Assembly: GCF_014216315.1 (NCBI RefSeq)
Contig: NZ_CP045702.1
Location: 4,526,001-4,590,000, forward strand
Direction of reading: 5' to 3'
Source of the DNA: Streptomyces finlayi
GTDB taxonomy: Bacteria > Actinomycetota > Actinomycetes > Streptomycetales > Streptomycetaceae
Length of the DNA stretch: 64,000 nucleotides
Position numbers and translations under genes: made by a program
The notes under the pieces: model-generated
Database searches by the model: none
Told to the model about the DNA's origin: nothing
Seen by the model: the letters and a program-made list of their open reading frames with translations, nothing else
In this document: one piece after another, positions 25,336 to 33,002 of the stretch
Layout: each line of letters begins with the position of its first letter
Position numbering within the stretch: position 1 is the stretch's first letter

Positions 25336-25351
25336 TTGGAACTTGTTCCAA
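25336..25351. promoter_or_regulatory. Palindrome, probable XRE operator
   Basis: TTGGAACTTGTTCCAA consists of perfect 7-bp arms (TTGGAAC/GTTCCAA) around TT. It lies in the AT-richer divergent intergenic region 53 bp upstream of the XRE/DUF5753 gene and 160 bp upstream of the leftward operon. It is a likely autoregulatory site of that XRE protein. Confidence 0.6.
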
Positions 25352-25403
25352 GATCTTTTATGGTCGCTACAGTTGCTCAAGTGGAATCGATTGAGGGGTA
25401 GTT

Positions 25404-26255
25404 ATGGCTGGATCACGCCCGACAGTCCGTCGTCGCCGCCTTGCTACGTTGCTGATTGAGCTACGGGAACAGGCAGGCAAGACCCCGGAAGCGGCGGCCG
25501 AGCGCATTGGCTGCCATCGAACGAAGATCAACCGCATCGAGAATGCGCGACTCGGCATCTCTCTGGGCGAGCTGCGCGACCTGCTGACGTTCTACGGGGT
25601 GGAGGACGCGTCCCAAGTTGACGAGGCCGTCTCTCTGGCTCAGCGAAGTCGGGAGCCGGGCTGGGTGCAGCGCGCTGGGCTGGCGCGACCGTCGTATGCC
25701 GACTTCATCGACTACGAGCAGACGGCTGACTACATCAGGTCGTATCAGAGCAGCCTCATCGCTGGACTGCTACAAACGCCGGACTATGCGAGGGCGGTTC
25801 TCTCCGCGGCGCCCTCCACCCTCGGGCATGACGAGGTGGAGGCACTGGTCACGGCACGGATAAGGCGGCAAGAGGTACTGCAGCGCTCCGAGCCGCCCCG
25901 CCTGTGCGTGATCGCGGGAGAAGCATCTATCCGGCTTCAGGTCGGTGGAACTCAGGTGATGCGTAAGCAACTTGACCACCTGGCGACGATGGCGGAGCAA
26001 GCAGGCGTCGAGGTCCAGATCATCCCTGATCGGGCCGGCGCGCATGCTGGGCTGGCCGGTTCGTTCGTGCTCTTCGGGTTCCCCAACCCGTCTTTCTCGG
26101 ACGTCGTTTGCGTGGAGCACCGGACCGGGACGCTCTACATGGAGACGCCAGAGGAGACCGAGGAATATACGCTCATCTTCGACTCGCTGCGGTCCATCGC
26201 CTTGAGTCCCGGAGACAGCCTCGATGTGATCGCCAAAGTGCGACAGGAGCTGTAG
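25404..26255 (+). CDS. XRE regulator with DUF5753 domain (WhiJ/Scr1-like)
   Basis: 283 aa. The N-terminal HTH (RLATLLIELREQAGKTPEAA then CHRTKINRIENARLGISL) is followed by a DUF5753 domain (SYQSSLIAGLLQTPDYARAV, GEASIRLQVGGTQVMRKQLD, EVQIIPDRAGAHAGLAGSF). This is the WhiJ/Scr1 class of developmental-type regulators, which act with a small DUF397 partner encoded next to them, here at 26286. Such pairs are viewed as regulator/antagonist or toxin-antitoxin-like modules. The likely operator is the palindrome at 25336-25351. Confidence 0.92.
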   Translation: MAGSRPTVRRRRLATLLIELREQAGKTPEAAAERIGCHRTKINRIENARLGISLGELRDLLTFYGVEDASQVDEAVSLAQRSREPGWVQRAGLARPSYADFIDYEQTADYIRSYQSSLIAGLLQTPDYARAVLSAAPSTLGHDEVEALVTARIRRQEVLQRSEPPRLCVIAGEASIRLQVGGTQVMRKQLDHLATMAEQAGVEVQIIPDRAGAHAGLAGSFVLFGFPNPSFSDVVCVEHRTGTLYMETPEETEEYTLIFDSLRSIALSPGDSLDVIAKVRQEL

Positions 26256-26285
26256 CAGCATGGAACTTAGAAAGGGTAGTAAGGG

Positions 26286-26495
26286 ATGATCACACCCAAT
26301 CTTGAGGTCGCAGCGTGGCGCAAGAGCAGTTACAGCGGCCAGGGAGGCGACTGCATCGAAGTCGCAGACGGGCTTCCGGGCGTCATGCCCGTGCGAGACA
26401 GCAAGGTCCCTCATGGCCCCGCGCTATCCTTCAGTGCCCACTCGTGGTCGGCGTTCGTCGGTGCGGTGAAGTCGGGTCCCTTGCTCGGCAAGTGA
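26286..26495 (+). CDS. DUF397 protein, partner of the XRE/DUF5753 regulator
   Basis: 69 aa with AAGGG before the ATG. The DUF397 signature is intact: WRKSSYSGQGGDCIEVADG, VPVRDSK-like PVRDSKVPHGP, and FSAHSWSAFVGAVKSG. DUF397 (Scr2-like) proteins are almost always encoded immediately after XRE/DUF5753 genes in Streptomyces and modulate them. The stop is followed by a clear terminator at 26516-26543, closing the regulator/DUF397 operon. Confidence 0.93.
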   Translation: MITPNLEVAAWRKSSYSGQGGDCIEVADGLPGVMPVRDSKVPHGPALSFSAHSWSAFVGAVKSGPLLGK

Positions 26496-26515
26496 GCCAC
26501 CTACGGCCCCAACAG

Positions 26516-26543
26516 CAGCCCCGGCCCGAACCGGCCGGGGCTG
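26516..26543 (+). terminator. Terminator after the DUF397 gene
   Basis: CAGCCCCGGCC (26516-26526) and GGCCGGGGCTG (26533-26543) form a perfect 11-bp stem with a 6-nt loop. Confidence 0.85.
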
Positions 26544-26712
26544 TCAGGTGTCGCTACGCCCCTCAGTGTGCCTCGCACCCCGGTTGACCAGCTCTGTTCC
26601 TTGTTCTTCTGCGTGTTTAGTCCCCTCTTGCGAGGGTGCGGCCTTGACGCTGATCACGTGCAGGGTGAGGCTCGTGCCCATCCGTGCAACCGACTCGGTA
26701 GAGGATTGCCCA

Positions 26713-26979
26713 ATGGCCCTGCAGTTTCTGGGAATTTGGCCCAACACCCCCGATGACGGATCGCCCACGATCTGGCTGGACGACGCGACCGGAGACCTGA
26801 TCATCCAGTCGTGGACGGCGGACGAGGAAACCGTCCGGGCGGCACAGGAAGTGGGCTCGGTTCCGGGCCACTCCACGGACGTTCCGGACCACGAGACGAT
26901 GATCCGGCTGCCCGCGAGCATGCTCCAGTTCATCCCCCGCCCGGACAGTGAGGACAACGGTGGCAACAGCGGTACGTGA
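26713..26979 (+). CDS. Hypothetical protein, first gene of the second XRE operon
   Basis: 88 aa from ATG 26713, preceded by AGAGGA. It reads MALQFLGIWPNTPDDGSPTI then WLDDATGDLIIQSWTADEET and ends in an acidic Asn/Gly-rich tail. Small acidic proteins of this kind precede DUF6879 genes in many Streptomyces genomes; no function is known. Its last 20 bp overlap the start of the DUF6879 gene in another frame, so translation is coupled. Confidence 0.75.
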   Translation: MALQFLGIWPNTPDDGSPTIWLDDATGDLIIQSWTADEETVRAAQEVGSVPGHSTDVPDHETMIRLPASMLQFIPRPDSEDNGGNSGT

Positions 26980-27478
26980 AGCCCTCGTAAAGGCGCAGCG
27001 CTCAGCGATGCACTTGGAGATGCGGGACAGCTATATGCGGGACGACCCCGAGTTCATCCGCTGGCAGGAAGGACACCGGTACGACCCGGCCGATCGCACA
27101 TCGTGGTGGCGCTCGTGGCTGGACGTGGTGGCCGAGACGACCGGCCGGGGTGTGGTCATGCGGCGGCTGCGAGTCGTCTCCGAGCCGCTGAGCGACTACG
27201 TCCGGTACGAGTACGACGGCACCTTCACCAACGTCGCGGCGGGTGAGGACGTTCGTTGGCTGCCCCGTTCGCGGGCGCGTGACCTGCTGCTCCCCGCGCT
27301 GGACGGGTGGGTCATGGACAGGGAAACCGTGATCCTTCATCACTTCAGCGGAGAGGGGCAGTGGACCGGCCCTCGCATGGAGGTGCACCACGATCCGGCG
27401 TTGGCCGCGCAGTACGCGACGGCCTATGAGGCAGCGTGGGAGCGCGCGATCCCTCACACGGAGTACCGGCCGGACTGA
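26960..27478 (+). CDS. DUF6879-family protein
   Basis: 172 aa from GTG 26960, chosen because GAGGA lies 5 bp before it; a GTG at 26948 is also in frame. Characteristic segments are SAMHLEMRDSYMRDDPEFIR, WWRSWLDVVAETTGRGVVMR, RRLRVVSEPLSDYVRYEYDG and VRWLPRSRARDLLLP. DUF6879 proteins are regularly encoded with XRE/DUF5753 or DUF397 genes, and here the XRE gene follows 9 bp downstream. Function unknown; the repeated genetic linkage suggests that they modulate, or are controlled by, the adjoining regulator. Confidence 0.85.
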   Translation: MATAVREALVKAQRSAMHLEMRDSYMRDDPEFIRWQEGHRYDPADRTSWWRSWLDVVAETTGRGVVMRRLRVVSEPLSDYVRYEYDGTFTNVAAGEDVRWLPRSRARDLLLPALDGWVMDRETVILHHFSGEGQWTGPRMEVHHDPALAAQYATAYEAAWERAIPHTEYRPD

Positions 27479-27487
27479 TCACGCACC

Positions 27488-28336
27488 ATGGCTCTTTCTG
27501 CATCTTCCAGTGCCCAGCAGGCCCGGCGGGCTCTCGCGGATCGTCTCGCGGAACTCTGCCGGGATGCCGGCCTGTCCGGGCTCGACCTGGCTGAGCGCTG
27601 CGCGTGGAGCCGGTCCAAGTCGTCCCGGATCATGAACGCCAGAACACCCCCGTCCGCTGACGACATCCGGGCATGGTGCAAGGCGTGCGGGGCCGAGGAG
27701 CAGACCGAAGACCTGATTGCCATGCTGCGGTCGGCCGAGGGCATGTGGGTTGGCTGGCGGCGCATGGAGCGGGCCGGGCTCAAGCAGGCGCAGGAGGCCC
27801 GCCTACCTCTGTACCAGCGGACCCGCCGTTTCCGGTCCTACTCGTCGTGGCTCGTGCCCGGGATGATCCAGACGCAGCCGTACACAACCGCAGCCCTTCA
27901 AGCGATCCAGCGACGGCGCGGCCTGGTGGACGACGTGGCCGATGCCGTCGCCGCCCGCATGGAGCGTCAGCGGGTGCTGTACGAGGGGGACCGGCGGTTC
28001 GCGTTCCTCGTTGAGGAGTCGGTGTTGCGCGCCGGAATTGGTGGCGCTGAGGTCATGTCCGGGCAGCTTGGCCACCTGATCTCGATGGCCTCACTTCCCC
28101 ATGTCAGTCTGGGAGTTGTGCCTATGGCGCCGGATCGGGAGCGCTGGCCGGCAGAGGGATTCTGGATCTATGACGCGGCGCAGGTCAACGTCGAGTTGGT
28201 CTCTGGCTACCTCACGATCACGCAACCCGGCGAGGTAGCGATGTACGCCGAGACGTTTGCGGAACTGGCAGCGCTGGCCGTCTACGGAACCCGCGCTCGT
28301 GCGCTGATCGCATCGGCCGTGGATGTCCTCGGGTAA
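27488..28336 (+). CDS. Second XRE regulator with DUF5753 domain
   Basis: 282 aa. HTH near residues 12-60 (RLAELCRDAGLSGLDLAERC then WSRSKSSRIMNARTPPSADD) and a DUF5753 domain (FRSYSSWLVPGMIQTQPYTT, LVEESVLRAGIGGAEVMSGQ, SLGVVPMAPDRERWPAEGFW). It begins 9 bp after the DUF6879 gene without its own clear ribosome site, so translational coupling is likely. TGCAACC repeats just downstream of its stop (28343-28361) could be its operator controlling the 28427-30023 genes. There is no DUF397 gene beside this copy. Confidence 0.92.
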   Translation: MALSASSSAQQARRALADRLAELCRDAGLSGLDLAERCAWSRSKSSRIMNARTPPSADDIRAWCKACGAEEQTEDLIAMLRSAEGMWVGWRRMERAGLKQAQEARLPLYQRTRRFRSYSSWLVPGMIQTQPYTTAALQAIQRRRGLVDDVADAVAARMERQRVLYEGDRRFAFLVEESVLRAGIGGAEVMSGQLGHLISMASLPHVSLGVVPMAPDRERWPAEGFWIYDAAQVNVELVSGYLTITQPGEVAMYAETFAELAALAVYGTRARALIASAVDVLG

Positions 28337-28342
28337 CTCGCG

Positions 28343-28361
28343 TGCAACCTCATGCAACCGC
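28343..28361. promoter_or_regulatory. Direct repeat upstream of the small-peptide/methyltransferase genes
   Basis: GTGCAACC and ATGCAACC occur 10 bp apart (on the minus strand GGTTGCATGAGGTTGCAC). It lies 66-84 bp before the 69-aa gene. GTTGCATG-type repeats are a plausible binding pattern for XRE/DUF5753 regulators, the immediately upstream gene. Confidence 0.4.
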
Positions 28362-28426
28362 CTGTGTGTTCAGGCTCCACTCTCCCTAGCGTGGTCGTCA
28401 TCGGACCAGGTTAGGGGCAGCAGCCG

Positions 28427-28636
28427 ATGGCGAGAACGACCAGCGACACCGACGCACGCAGGGACGAATACGCGACGTTCGCCCCGACCGGGGAGACGTG
28501 CCCCGAATGCGACAAGCCGATCGCGGCCCTTGCGATGTGCCGCCGAGGCACCGTGGAACGGCAGTCCGGCCCGCCGGTCGTCGTCTATCGCCACAGCGAG
28601 TGCGCCAAGCCGTACCTGCGGACGGCCACGCGGTGA
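28427..28636 (+). CDS. Small zinc-ribbon-like hypothetical protein
   Basis: 69 aa starting MARTTSDTDARRDEYATF. It contains CPECDKPIAALAMC and a later HSECAK, giving a CxxC...C...C pattern that could bind zinc. No other motif is visible. It is the first gene of a rightward set that continues with the 44-aa peptide and the methyltransferase, and it lies 90 bp after the XRE gene. Confidence 0.7.
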   Translation: MARTTSDTDARRDEYATFAPTGETCPECDKPIAALAMCRRGTVERQSGPPVVVYRHSECAKPYLRTATR

Positions 28637-28704
28637 CTCCCGTCCGGCGGCACACCCGCCCGCCGGACGGGTCCACGGAATGCATCACCCGAGAGGAGAA
28701 AGAC

Positions 28705-28839
28705 ATGGGCTGGGGTACGGGTAAGGGCGGAAGCGGAGGCAACGGGCAGCACTCCGGAGGGAAGGACCCGGGGACGAGCAAGCCGTCGAGCGACACGGCC
28801 AAGCCGAAGGATCCGCCGAAGCACAAGAAGGACCAGTGA
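28705..28839 (+). CDS. 44-residue Gly/Lys/Asp-rich peptide, candidate RiPP precursor
   Basis: A very strong ribosome site (GAGAGGAGAA) precedes ATG 28705. The peptide begins MGWGTGKGGSGGNGQHSGGK and its second half, with PGTSKPSSDTAKPKD and the ending PPKHKKDQ, is hydrophilic, with four Asp and many Lys/Pro. It is too short and polar to be a folded enzyme. Its stop overlaps a GTG 4 bp into the following PCMT-like methyltransferase frame, so the two are translationally coupled. Peptide plus protein-isoaspartate-methyltransferase homologue is the arrangement of aspartimide-forming RiPPs (imiditide-like); this is an inference from context. It could instead be a small disordered protein of unrelated role. 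Confidence 0.6.
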   Translation: MGWGTGKGGSGGNGQHSGGKDPGTSKPSSDTAKPKDPPKHKKDQ

Positions 28840-28841
28840 CG

Positions 28842-30023
28842 GTGACCACACCGAATCTCGCAGCGTCCGAGCGAATCGCCATCCGCGATCTGCTCGGCGC
28901 GGTGAGCGCCGACATGGGCACGCCGATGCGACCTGAGTGGGAGCGCGCGGCATGGGTCGTTCCCCGTTCCGCGTTTGTTCCCGAACGTGTCTACCTGGGT
29001 GACAAGTTGGAGTCGTGCGACCGCGCCAGCTCCCCGGAAGCATGGCTGAGGGCTGTCTACGCCGACGACAGTGTCGTGACGCAGGTGAACGACGGATCGG
29101 ACCCGGACGACGGGGAGCGTTGGGCGTCGTCCTCCGCTTCGGCCCCGTCGATCGTGTTCCGAATGCTGCACATGCTCGACGTGCACGACGGACACAGGGT
29201 CCTGGAGATCGGCACCGGGACCGGGTGGAACGCGGGTCTGTTGGCCCACGTCGCCGGCCCGGGGAACGTAACCACCGTCGAAGTGGACCCCGTGTTGGCG
29301 TCCGAAGCAGGGGGACGTCTGCGGGAGGAAGGAGTCACCGTGGATGTGGTGACCGGGGACGGAGCCGAGGGGTACGCGGGCAATGCTCCGTATGACCGGC
29401 TCGTGGCCACGTGCTCCGTGCGCTCCGTCCCTCACCCCTGGCTCGAACAGGTCAAGCCCGGGGGCGTCATCCTCACCCCGTGGGAAAGCCCCTGGATCTG
29501 CTACGGGCTGTTGCGCATGACCGTGGACGACACCAAAAGCGCGTCGGGTCCGTTCTCGCCGCACTCCGCGTTCATGCTCATGAGAAACCAGCGAACCGAT
29601 CTACGGATCTTCCGGGACGTGGTGCGCGACGACCATCAGCCCGACGAGTCGACCACCACCCTGCCGCCGTGGCGGGTGACCGGGGACGATCTCGCCGCGC
29701 AGTTCGCCATGGGAATGCAGCTTCGTGACGTGTGGTGGACGTGGCACGACAACCCGGACGTGGAAGGGGTGGCGTCCCGGCTGTGGCTCTCCACGACCGA
29801 CGCCACGTCGTGGGCAGCCGTGGACTGGGACGGGAAAACGGACGCCCGGTTCACGGCCTGGCAGTACGGACCACGGCGTCTCTGGAATGAAGCGGAGACC
29901 GCGTACGCATGGTGGACGCTGCACGACCGTCCCGGGCCCGAACGGTTCGGGCTGACCGTGACCGCCACGGGTGAGACTCCGTGGCTGGACGACCCTGATC
30001 AGCTGGTCCCGACGACTGGCTGA
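28842..30023 (+). CDS. PCMT-like SAM-dependent methyltransferase
   Basis: 393 aa from GTG 28842 (AAGGA 9 bp upstream); a GTG at 28836 overlapping the peptide stop is the alternative. The N-terminal half resembles protein-L-isoaspartate O-methyltransferase: an AFVPERVYLGD segment, motif I VLEIGTGTGWNAGLLAHVAG, then VTTVEVDPVLASEAGGRL and a PYDRLVATCSVRSVPHPWLE post-motif. The C-terminal 170 residues (WTWHDNPDVEGVASRLWLST and so on) extend beyond the usual PCMT length. Such extended homologues occur in RiPP clusters as Asp O-methyltransferases. The adjacent upstream 44-aa peptide is the obvious candidate substrate. No ATP-grasp or protease gene lies nearby. Confidence 0.85.
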   Translation: MTTPNLAASERIAIRDLLGAVSADMGTPMRPEWERAAWVVPRSAFVPERVYLGDKLESCDRASSPEAWLRAVYADDSVVTQVNDGSDPDDGERWASSSASAPSIVFRMLHMLDVHDGHRVLEIGTGTGWNAGLLAHVAGPGNVTTVEVDPVLASEAGGRLREEGVTVDVVTGDGAEGYAGNAPYDRLVATCSVRSVPHPWLEQVKPGGVILTPWESPWICYGLLRMTVDDTKSASGPFSPHSAFMLMRNQRTDLRIFRDVVRDDHQPDESTTTLPPWRVTGDDLAAQFAMGMQLRDVWWTWHDNPDVEGVASRLWLSTTDATSWAAVDWDGKTDARFTAWQYGPRRLWNEAETAYAWWTLHDRPGPERFGLTVTATGETPWLDDPDQLVPTTG

Positions 30024-30147
30024 CTGCGGGCCTCATCAAGCCGGGAGGGAGGCGGAGACCACTACGGGGCGGGAGCCTTTGGACGAGACAGCTGTCCACT
30101 GCGCAGTCCGACGGCACCTTGGTATCCGGTCTCACCCCGTGCAGAAA

Positions 30148-30185
30148 GCCGCGCCGCACTCCCCACAAGGGGAATGCGGCGCGGC
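30148..30185. terminator. Bidirectional terminator between methyltransferase and oppA1
   Basis: GCCGCGCCGCACTCCCC (30148-30164) pairs with GGGGAATGCGGCGCGGC (30169-30185) with one G-U pair, around ACAA. It closes both convergent transcription units. Confidence 0.9.
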
Positions 30186-30216
30186 GCACAGTCGACGGCG
30201 TAGACGTACGAGCCTG

Positions 30217-31887
30217 TCAGTCCTCGGCCCCGAGCGCCGCGTAGTCGTACATGCCGAACGACCCCGTGACGAAGACGTTCCTGGCGTCCGGGTGCCGGTA
30301 GAGCAGCGAGCGCGGGTAGAGGTACGGCACGATCACCGCGTGCTCCATCGTCAGCCGGTCGATGCGCTGCCAGATCTCCGCGCGCTCGACCGGGTCGGAG
30401 CAGGTGGCGCCCCGGTCCAGGAGATCGTTGATCTCGGGGTCGTCGAGCTCGCCCATGTTCTGGTTGCCGCGCTCCTTGATGGCCCGGCCGTCGACGATCT
30501 GCTGGAGGAAGCCGTAGCCGTCGGGGAAGTCGGCGCCCCAGCCGAACATGATGATCCCGATGCCGTGCTCTGCCAGGTAGGACGGCGAGCCGCCGTAGAC
30601 CTCGAAGTAGTCGCCCGACGGGAAGTCCAGCACCTCGGCCTCGATGCCGACGCGTGCCAGCCCGGCCGCGAGCGCCTCGGCGGCCCGGTACTCCTTGAGC
30701 CGGTCCTTGCGGGCGGCGATCTTCGTCTTGAAGCCGTCCGGCATGCCGGCCAGGGCGAGTTCGGCGCGGGCCGCCGCCAGGTCGCCGGTGCCCTCGTCGC
30801 CGACCGGGTAGCGGTCGAAGGGCTCGTACCCGTCGATGGTGGGCGGGAGGATCGTCGTCGCGATGTCACCGCCGACGGAACCGCCGTACGCCTCCTGCAT
30901 GGCCCGCTTGTCCGTGGCGAACTGGACGGCGCGGCGGCAGTGCACGTTGTCGAACGGTGCGATGTTGCTCGACAGGCAGTAGATCCAGGTGAAACCGGTC
31001 AGCGGGTTGTCGGCGTTGGCCCGCAGCTCCGGGTCGGCCAGGATGCGTTCCTGGGCCAGCGGCTGGACGCCGAAGCCGGCCAGGTCGATGTGGGCCTCGC
31101 CGGAGATGAGCATCCGGTCGACCTCGTGCGGCTCGACCCCGAGGTGGACCTCGATCCGCCGGGCGCGCTGGTGGCGTACCGGGTCGGTGGCCTTGTCCCA
31201 GTGCGGGTTGGGCTCCAGGACGGCCAGCTTGCCGCGGTCGTAGGAGGCGACCCGGTAGGGGCCGGTCGCGACCGGGCCCGCCGCGTATCCCGCGCCGGTG
31301 TCCAGACGGCGGGGGACCGGGGTGGTGCTGGGCATCGTCGCCAGCAGGTCCATGCCCGCGAACGGCTCGCGCAGCCGGAAGACCAGAGTGCGGTCGTCCG
31401 GGGTCTCCAGCGTCACGGGGCCGTCGATGTCGGGCTCCCGCCAGGGGCCGCCGTACTCGGTGCCCAGCAGCTGCCGGAAGTACGTCGGCCCGACGCCGAG
31501 GACATCGGTGCCGTAGTTGCTCCTGGCGATCGCGTACTTGACGTCGCCGGACGTGACGGGGGAGCCGTCCTCGTACGTCAGCCCCGCGCGCAGCCGGTAC
31601 GTCCAGGTGCGCCCGCCGTCGGACGACTCGCCCAGGCTCTCGGCCAGGTCGGGCACGAGCCGCTGCCCCGCCTTGCCCGGCGCGGTGTCGAACGTGACCA
31701 GGGTCCGGCCGATGAGCCGCAGGAAGTTCCAGGTGTAGGCGTAGTAGGTGTTCCCCGGGTCCAGTGAGTCGAAGTCGTCGGTGCGTACCAGTCGGAGCGT
31801 GCCTCCCGTCGCGGTGGTCGGCCGGACCACACCGTCCACTCCGGCATTGAAACCGCTGCCGTTCTCCGTCGGCTTACTGGTCGTCAT
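30217..31887 (-). CDS. oppA1: OppA1-like solute-binding protein of clavulanate cluster
   Basis: 556 aa from ATG 31887, with GGAGGG 9 bp upstream. It is an SBP_bac_5 (oligopeptide-binding) protein: GTLRLVRTDDFDSLDPGNTY at the N-terminus, FAGMDLLATMPSTTPVPRRL, and the C-terminal pattern ADFPDGYGFLQQIVDGRAIK. In S. clavuligerus the two cluster-encoded OppA-like proteins are needed for clavulanate production, with a role more like intermediate processing or binding than uptake. The N-terminus here (MTTSKPTENGSGFNAGVDG) has no signal peptide or lipobox. It starts a leftward unit and has the tandem TATG signal 85 bp upstream. Confidence 0.92.
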   Translation of the reverse strand: MTTSKPTENGSGFNAGVDGVVRPTTATGGTLRLVRTDDFDSLDPGNTYYAYTWNFLRLIGRTLVTFDTAPGKAGQRLVPDLAESLGESSDGGRTWTYRLRAGLTYEDGSPVTSGDVKYAIARSNYGTDVLGVGPTYFRQLLGTEYGGPWREPDIDGPVTLETPDDRTLVFRLREPFAGMDLLATMPSTTPVPRRLDTGAGYAAGPVATGPYRVASYDRGKLAVLEPNPHWDKATDPVRHQRARRIEVHLGVEPHEVDRMLISGEAHIDLAGFGVQPLAQERILADPELRANADNPLTGFTWIYCLSSNIAPFDNVHCRRAVQFATDKRAMQEAYGGSVGGDIATTILPPTIDGYEPFDRYPVGDEGTGDLAAARAELALAGMPDGFKTKIAARKDRLKEYRAAEALAAGLARVGIEAEVLDFPSGDYFEVYGGSPSYLAEHGIGIIMFGWGADFPDGYGFLQQIVDGRAIKERGNQNMGELDDPEINDLLDRGATCSDPVERAEIWQRIDRLTMEHAVIVPYLYPRSLLYRHPDARNVFVTGSFGMYDYAALGAED

Positions 31888-31971
31888 TTCCTGCAACCCT
31901 CCATCGCGTTGGCCTTTCGCCCACATCCTGTGCGCGGTGCCCTGTGCGGCGGAGCGAGTGCCGGGGCCGCG

Positions 31972-31995
31972 CATAGCGGGCAGCGGGTCGGCATA
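31972..31995 (-). promoter_or_regulatory. Tandem CGCTATGC repeat upstream of oppA1
   Basis: Read toward oppA1, CGCTATGC occurs twice with an exact 20-bp period (CATA cores at 31972 and 31992 on the plus strand), 85 bp before the start codon. The same core and period precede cyp and gcaS, suggesting a common activator site. Confidence 0.6.
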
Positions 31996-32018
31996 GCGTC
32001 CGCGGGAATCCGGCCCGC

Positions 32019-32762
32019 TCAGGCCTGGTCCGTCGGACGGATGAAGATCTCGTTCACGGTCGCGTGCTCCGGCGCCGTGACCGCGTACCGCACCGCCTCC
32101 GCGATGTCCGCGCTCTGGAGCTGACGGATCTTCGTCACCCGCTCCTGGATCGCGGCCTTCGACGGGGCGTGCGTGATGTGGTCGCGCAGCTCCGTCTCGA
32201 CGGTGCCGGGCTCGATCATCACGACCCGGACCCCGCGCTCGGTGACCTCCTGGCGCAGACCCTCGCTGAAACCGTTCACCGCGAACTTGCTGGCGTTGTA
32301 CGCGGCACTGCCCCGGCCCACCACCCGTGCGGCGATCGAGGAGATCTGGACGACCGTGCCCCGGCTGCGCAGCAGATGAGGCAGCGCCGCGTGCGTCATG
32401 TACATCAGACCGAGGACGTTGACGTCCATCATGCGTGTCCAGTCCGTCGTGTCCGCGCCCTCCACGGGGCCCAGCAGCATCAGGCCGGCGCTGTTCACGA
32501 GGATGTCGAGCGAGCCGAGCGTCTCCACGGTCGAGGCGACCGCGGCGTGTACCGCCTGCTCGTCGCCGACGTCGAGCGGCAGCACGAGCACGGTGGCGCC
32601 TCCGGCCTCCAGCTCCGCGCGCAGCGCTTCCAGCCGGTCCGTACGGCGTGCCGCGATCGCGACCTTCGCGCCCTCGGCGGCCAGCGTGCGTGCCGTGGCC
32701 TCACCGATGCCGGAGCTCGCGCCGGTGACGAGTGCGACCTTTCCCTGCAGAATTCCGGACAT
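32019..32762 (-). CDS. car: Clavaldehyde dehydrogenase (clavulanate dehydrogenase), SDR family
   Basis: 247 aa, exactly the usual length. Classical short-chain dehydrogenase: NADP motif TGASSGIGEATARTLA, NSAGLMLLGPVEG (NNAG-like), catalytic Ser in VQISSIAARV and YNASK with the catalytic Tyr and Lys. It reduces the aldehyde of (3R,5R)-clavaldehyde with NADPH to give clavulanic acid, the last step of the pathway in the cytoplasm. It lies between oppA1 and the divergent cyp, as in clavulanate clusters. A generic SDR would look similar; the context gives the name. Confidence 0.92.
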   Translation of the reverse strand: MSGILQGKVALVTGASSGIGEATARTLAAEGAKVAIAARRTDRLEALRAELEAGGATVLVLPLDVGDEQAVHAAVASTVETLGSLDILVNSAGLMLLGPVEGADTTDWTRMMDVNVLGLMYMTHAALPHLLRSRGTVVQISSIAARVVGRGSAAYNASKFAVNGFSEGLRQEVTERGVRVVMIEPGTVETELRDHITHAPSKAAIQERVTKIRQLQSADIAEAVRYAVTAPEHATVNEIFIRPTDQA

Positions 32763-32877
32763 GTGTAACCCCCAGTGTGCGAGCCGATGTATTTGCTTGA
32801 ATTGTCTGTGCGCCCGGGCGCGGAATCGGTGACGTTATCAGCCCGTTCGGCGCGCGTGAATACCCGCGGTCACCACG

Positions 32878-32904
32878 GGTTATGTGCACTCCGCGCCGGT
32901 TATG
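32878..32904 (+). promoter_or_regulatory. Tandem GGTTATG repeat between car and cyp
   Basis: GGTTATG occurs at 32878-32884 and 32898-32904, exactly 20 bp apart, 99 bp before the preferred cyp ATG. It lies in the divergent car/cyp region and could serve both. It shares the TATG core and period with sites before oppA1 and gcaS. Confidence 0.6.
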
Positions 32905-33002
32905 CACAGTGGGGCGGGGCGGGGGACGGCGGTCCGTCATATCGGGCAGATTGCGACAGTGATCCCACGTCGGCCTGACCTGTGTGTACTGATGGGCGGA
33001 AC

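Noticed and set aside
28705..30023. FxLD-type lanthipeptide or graspetide cluster
   Set aside because: There is no LanB/LanC-like dehydratase or cyclase and no ATP-grasp maturase; the peptide lacks FxLD-type leader and Ser/Thr/Cys-rich core. Only the methyltransferase supports a RiPP.
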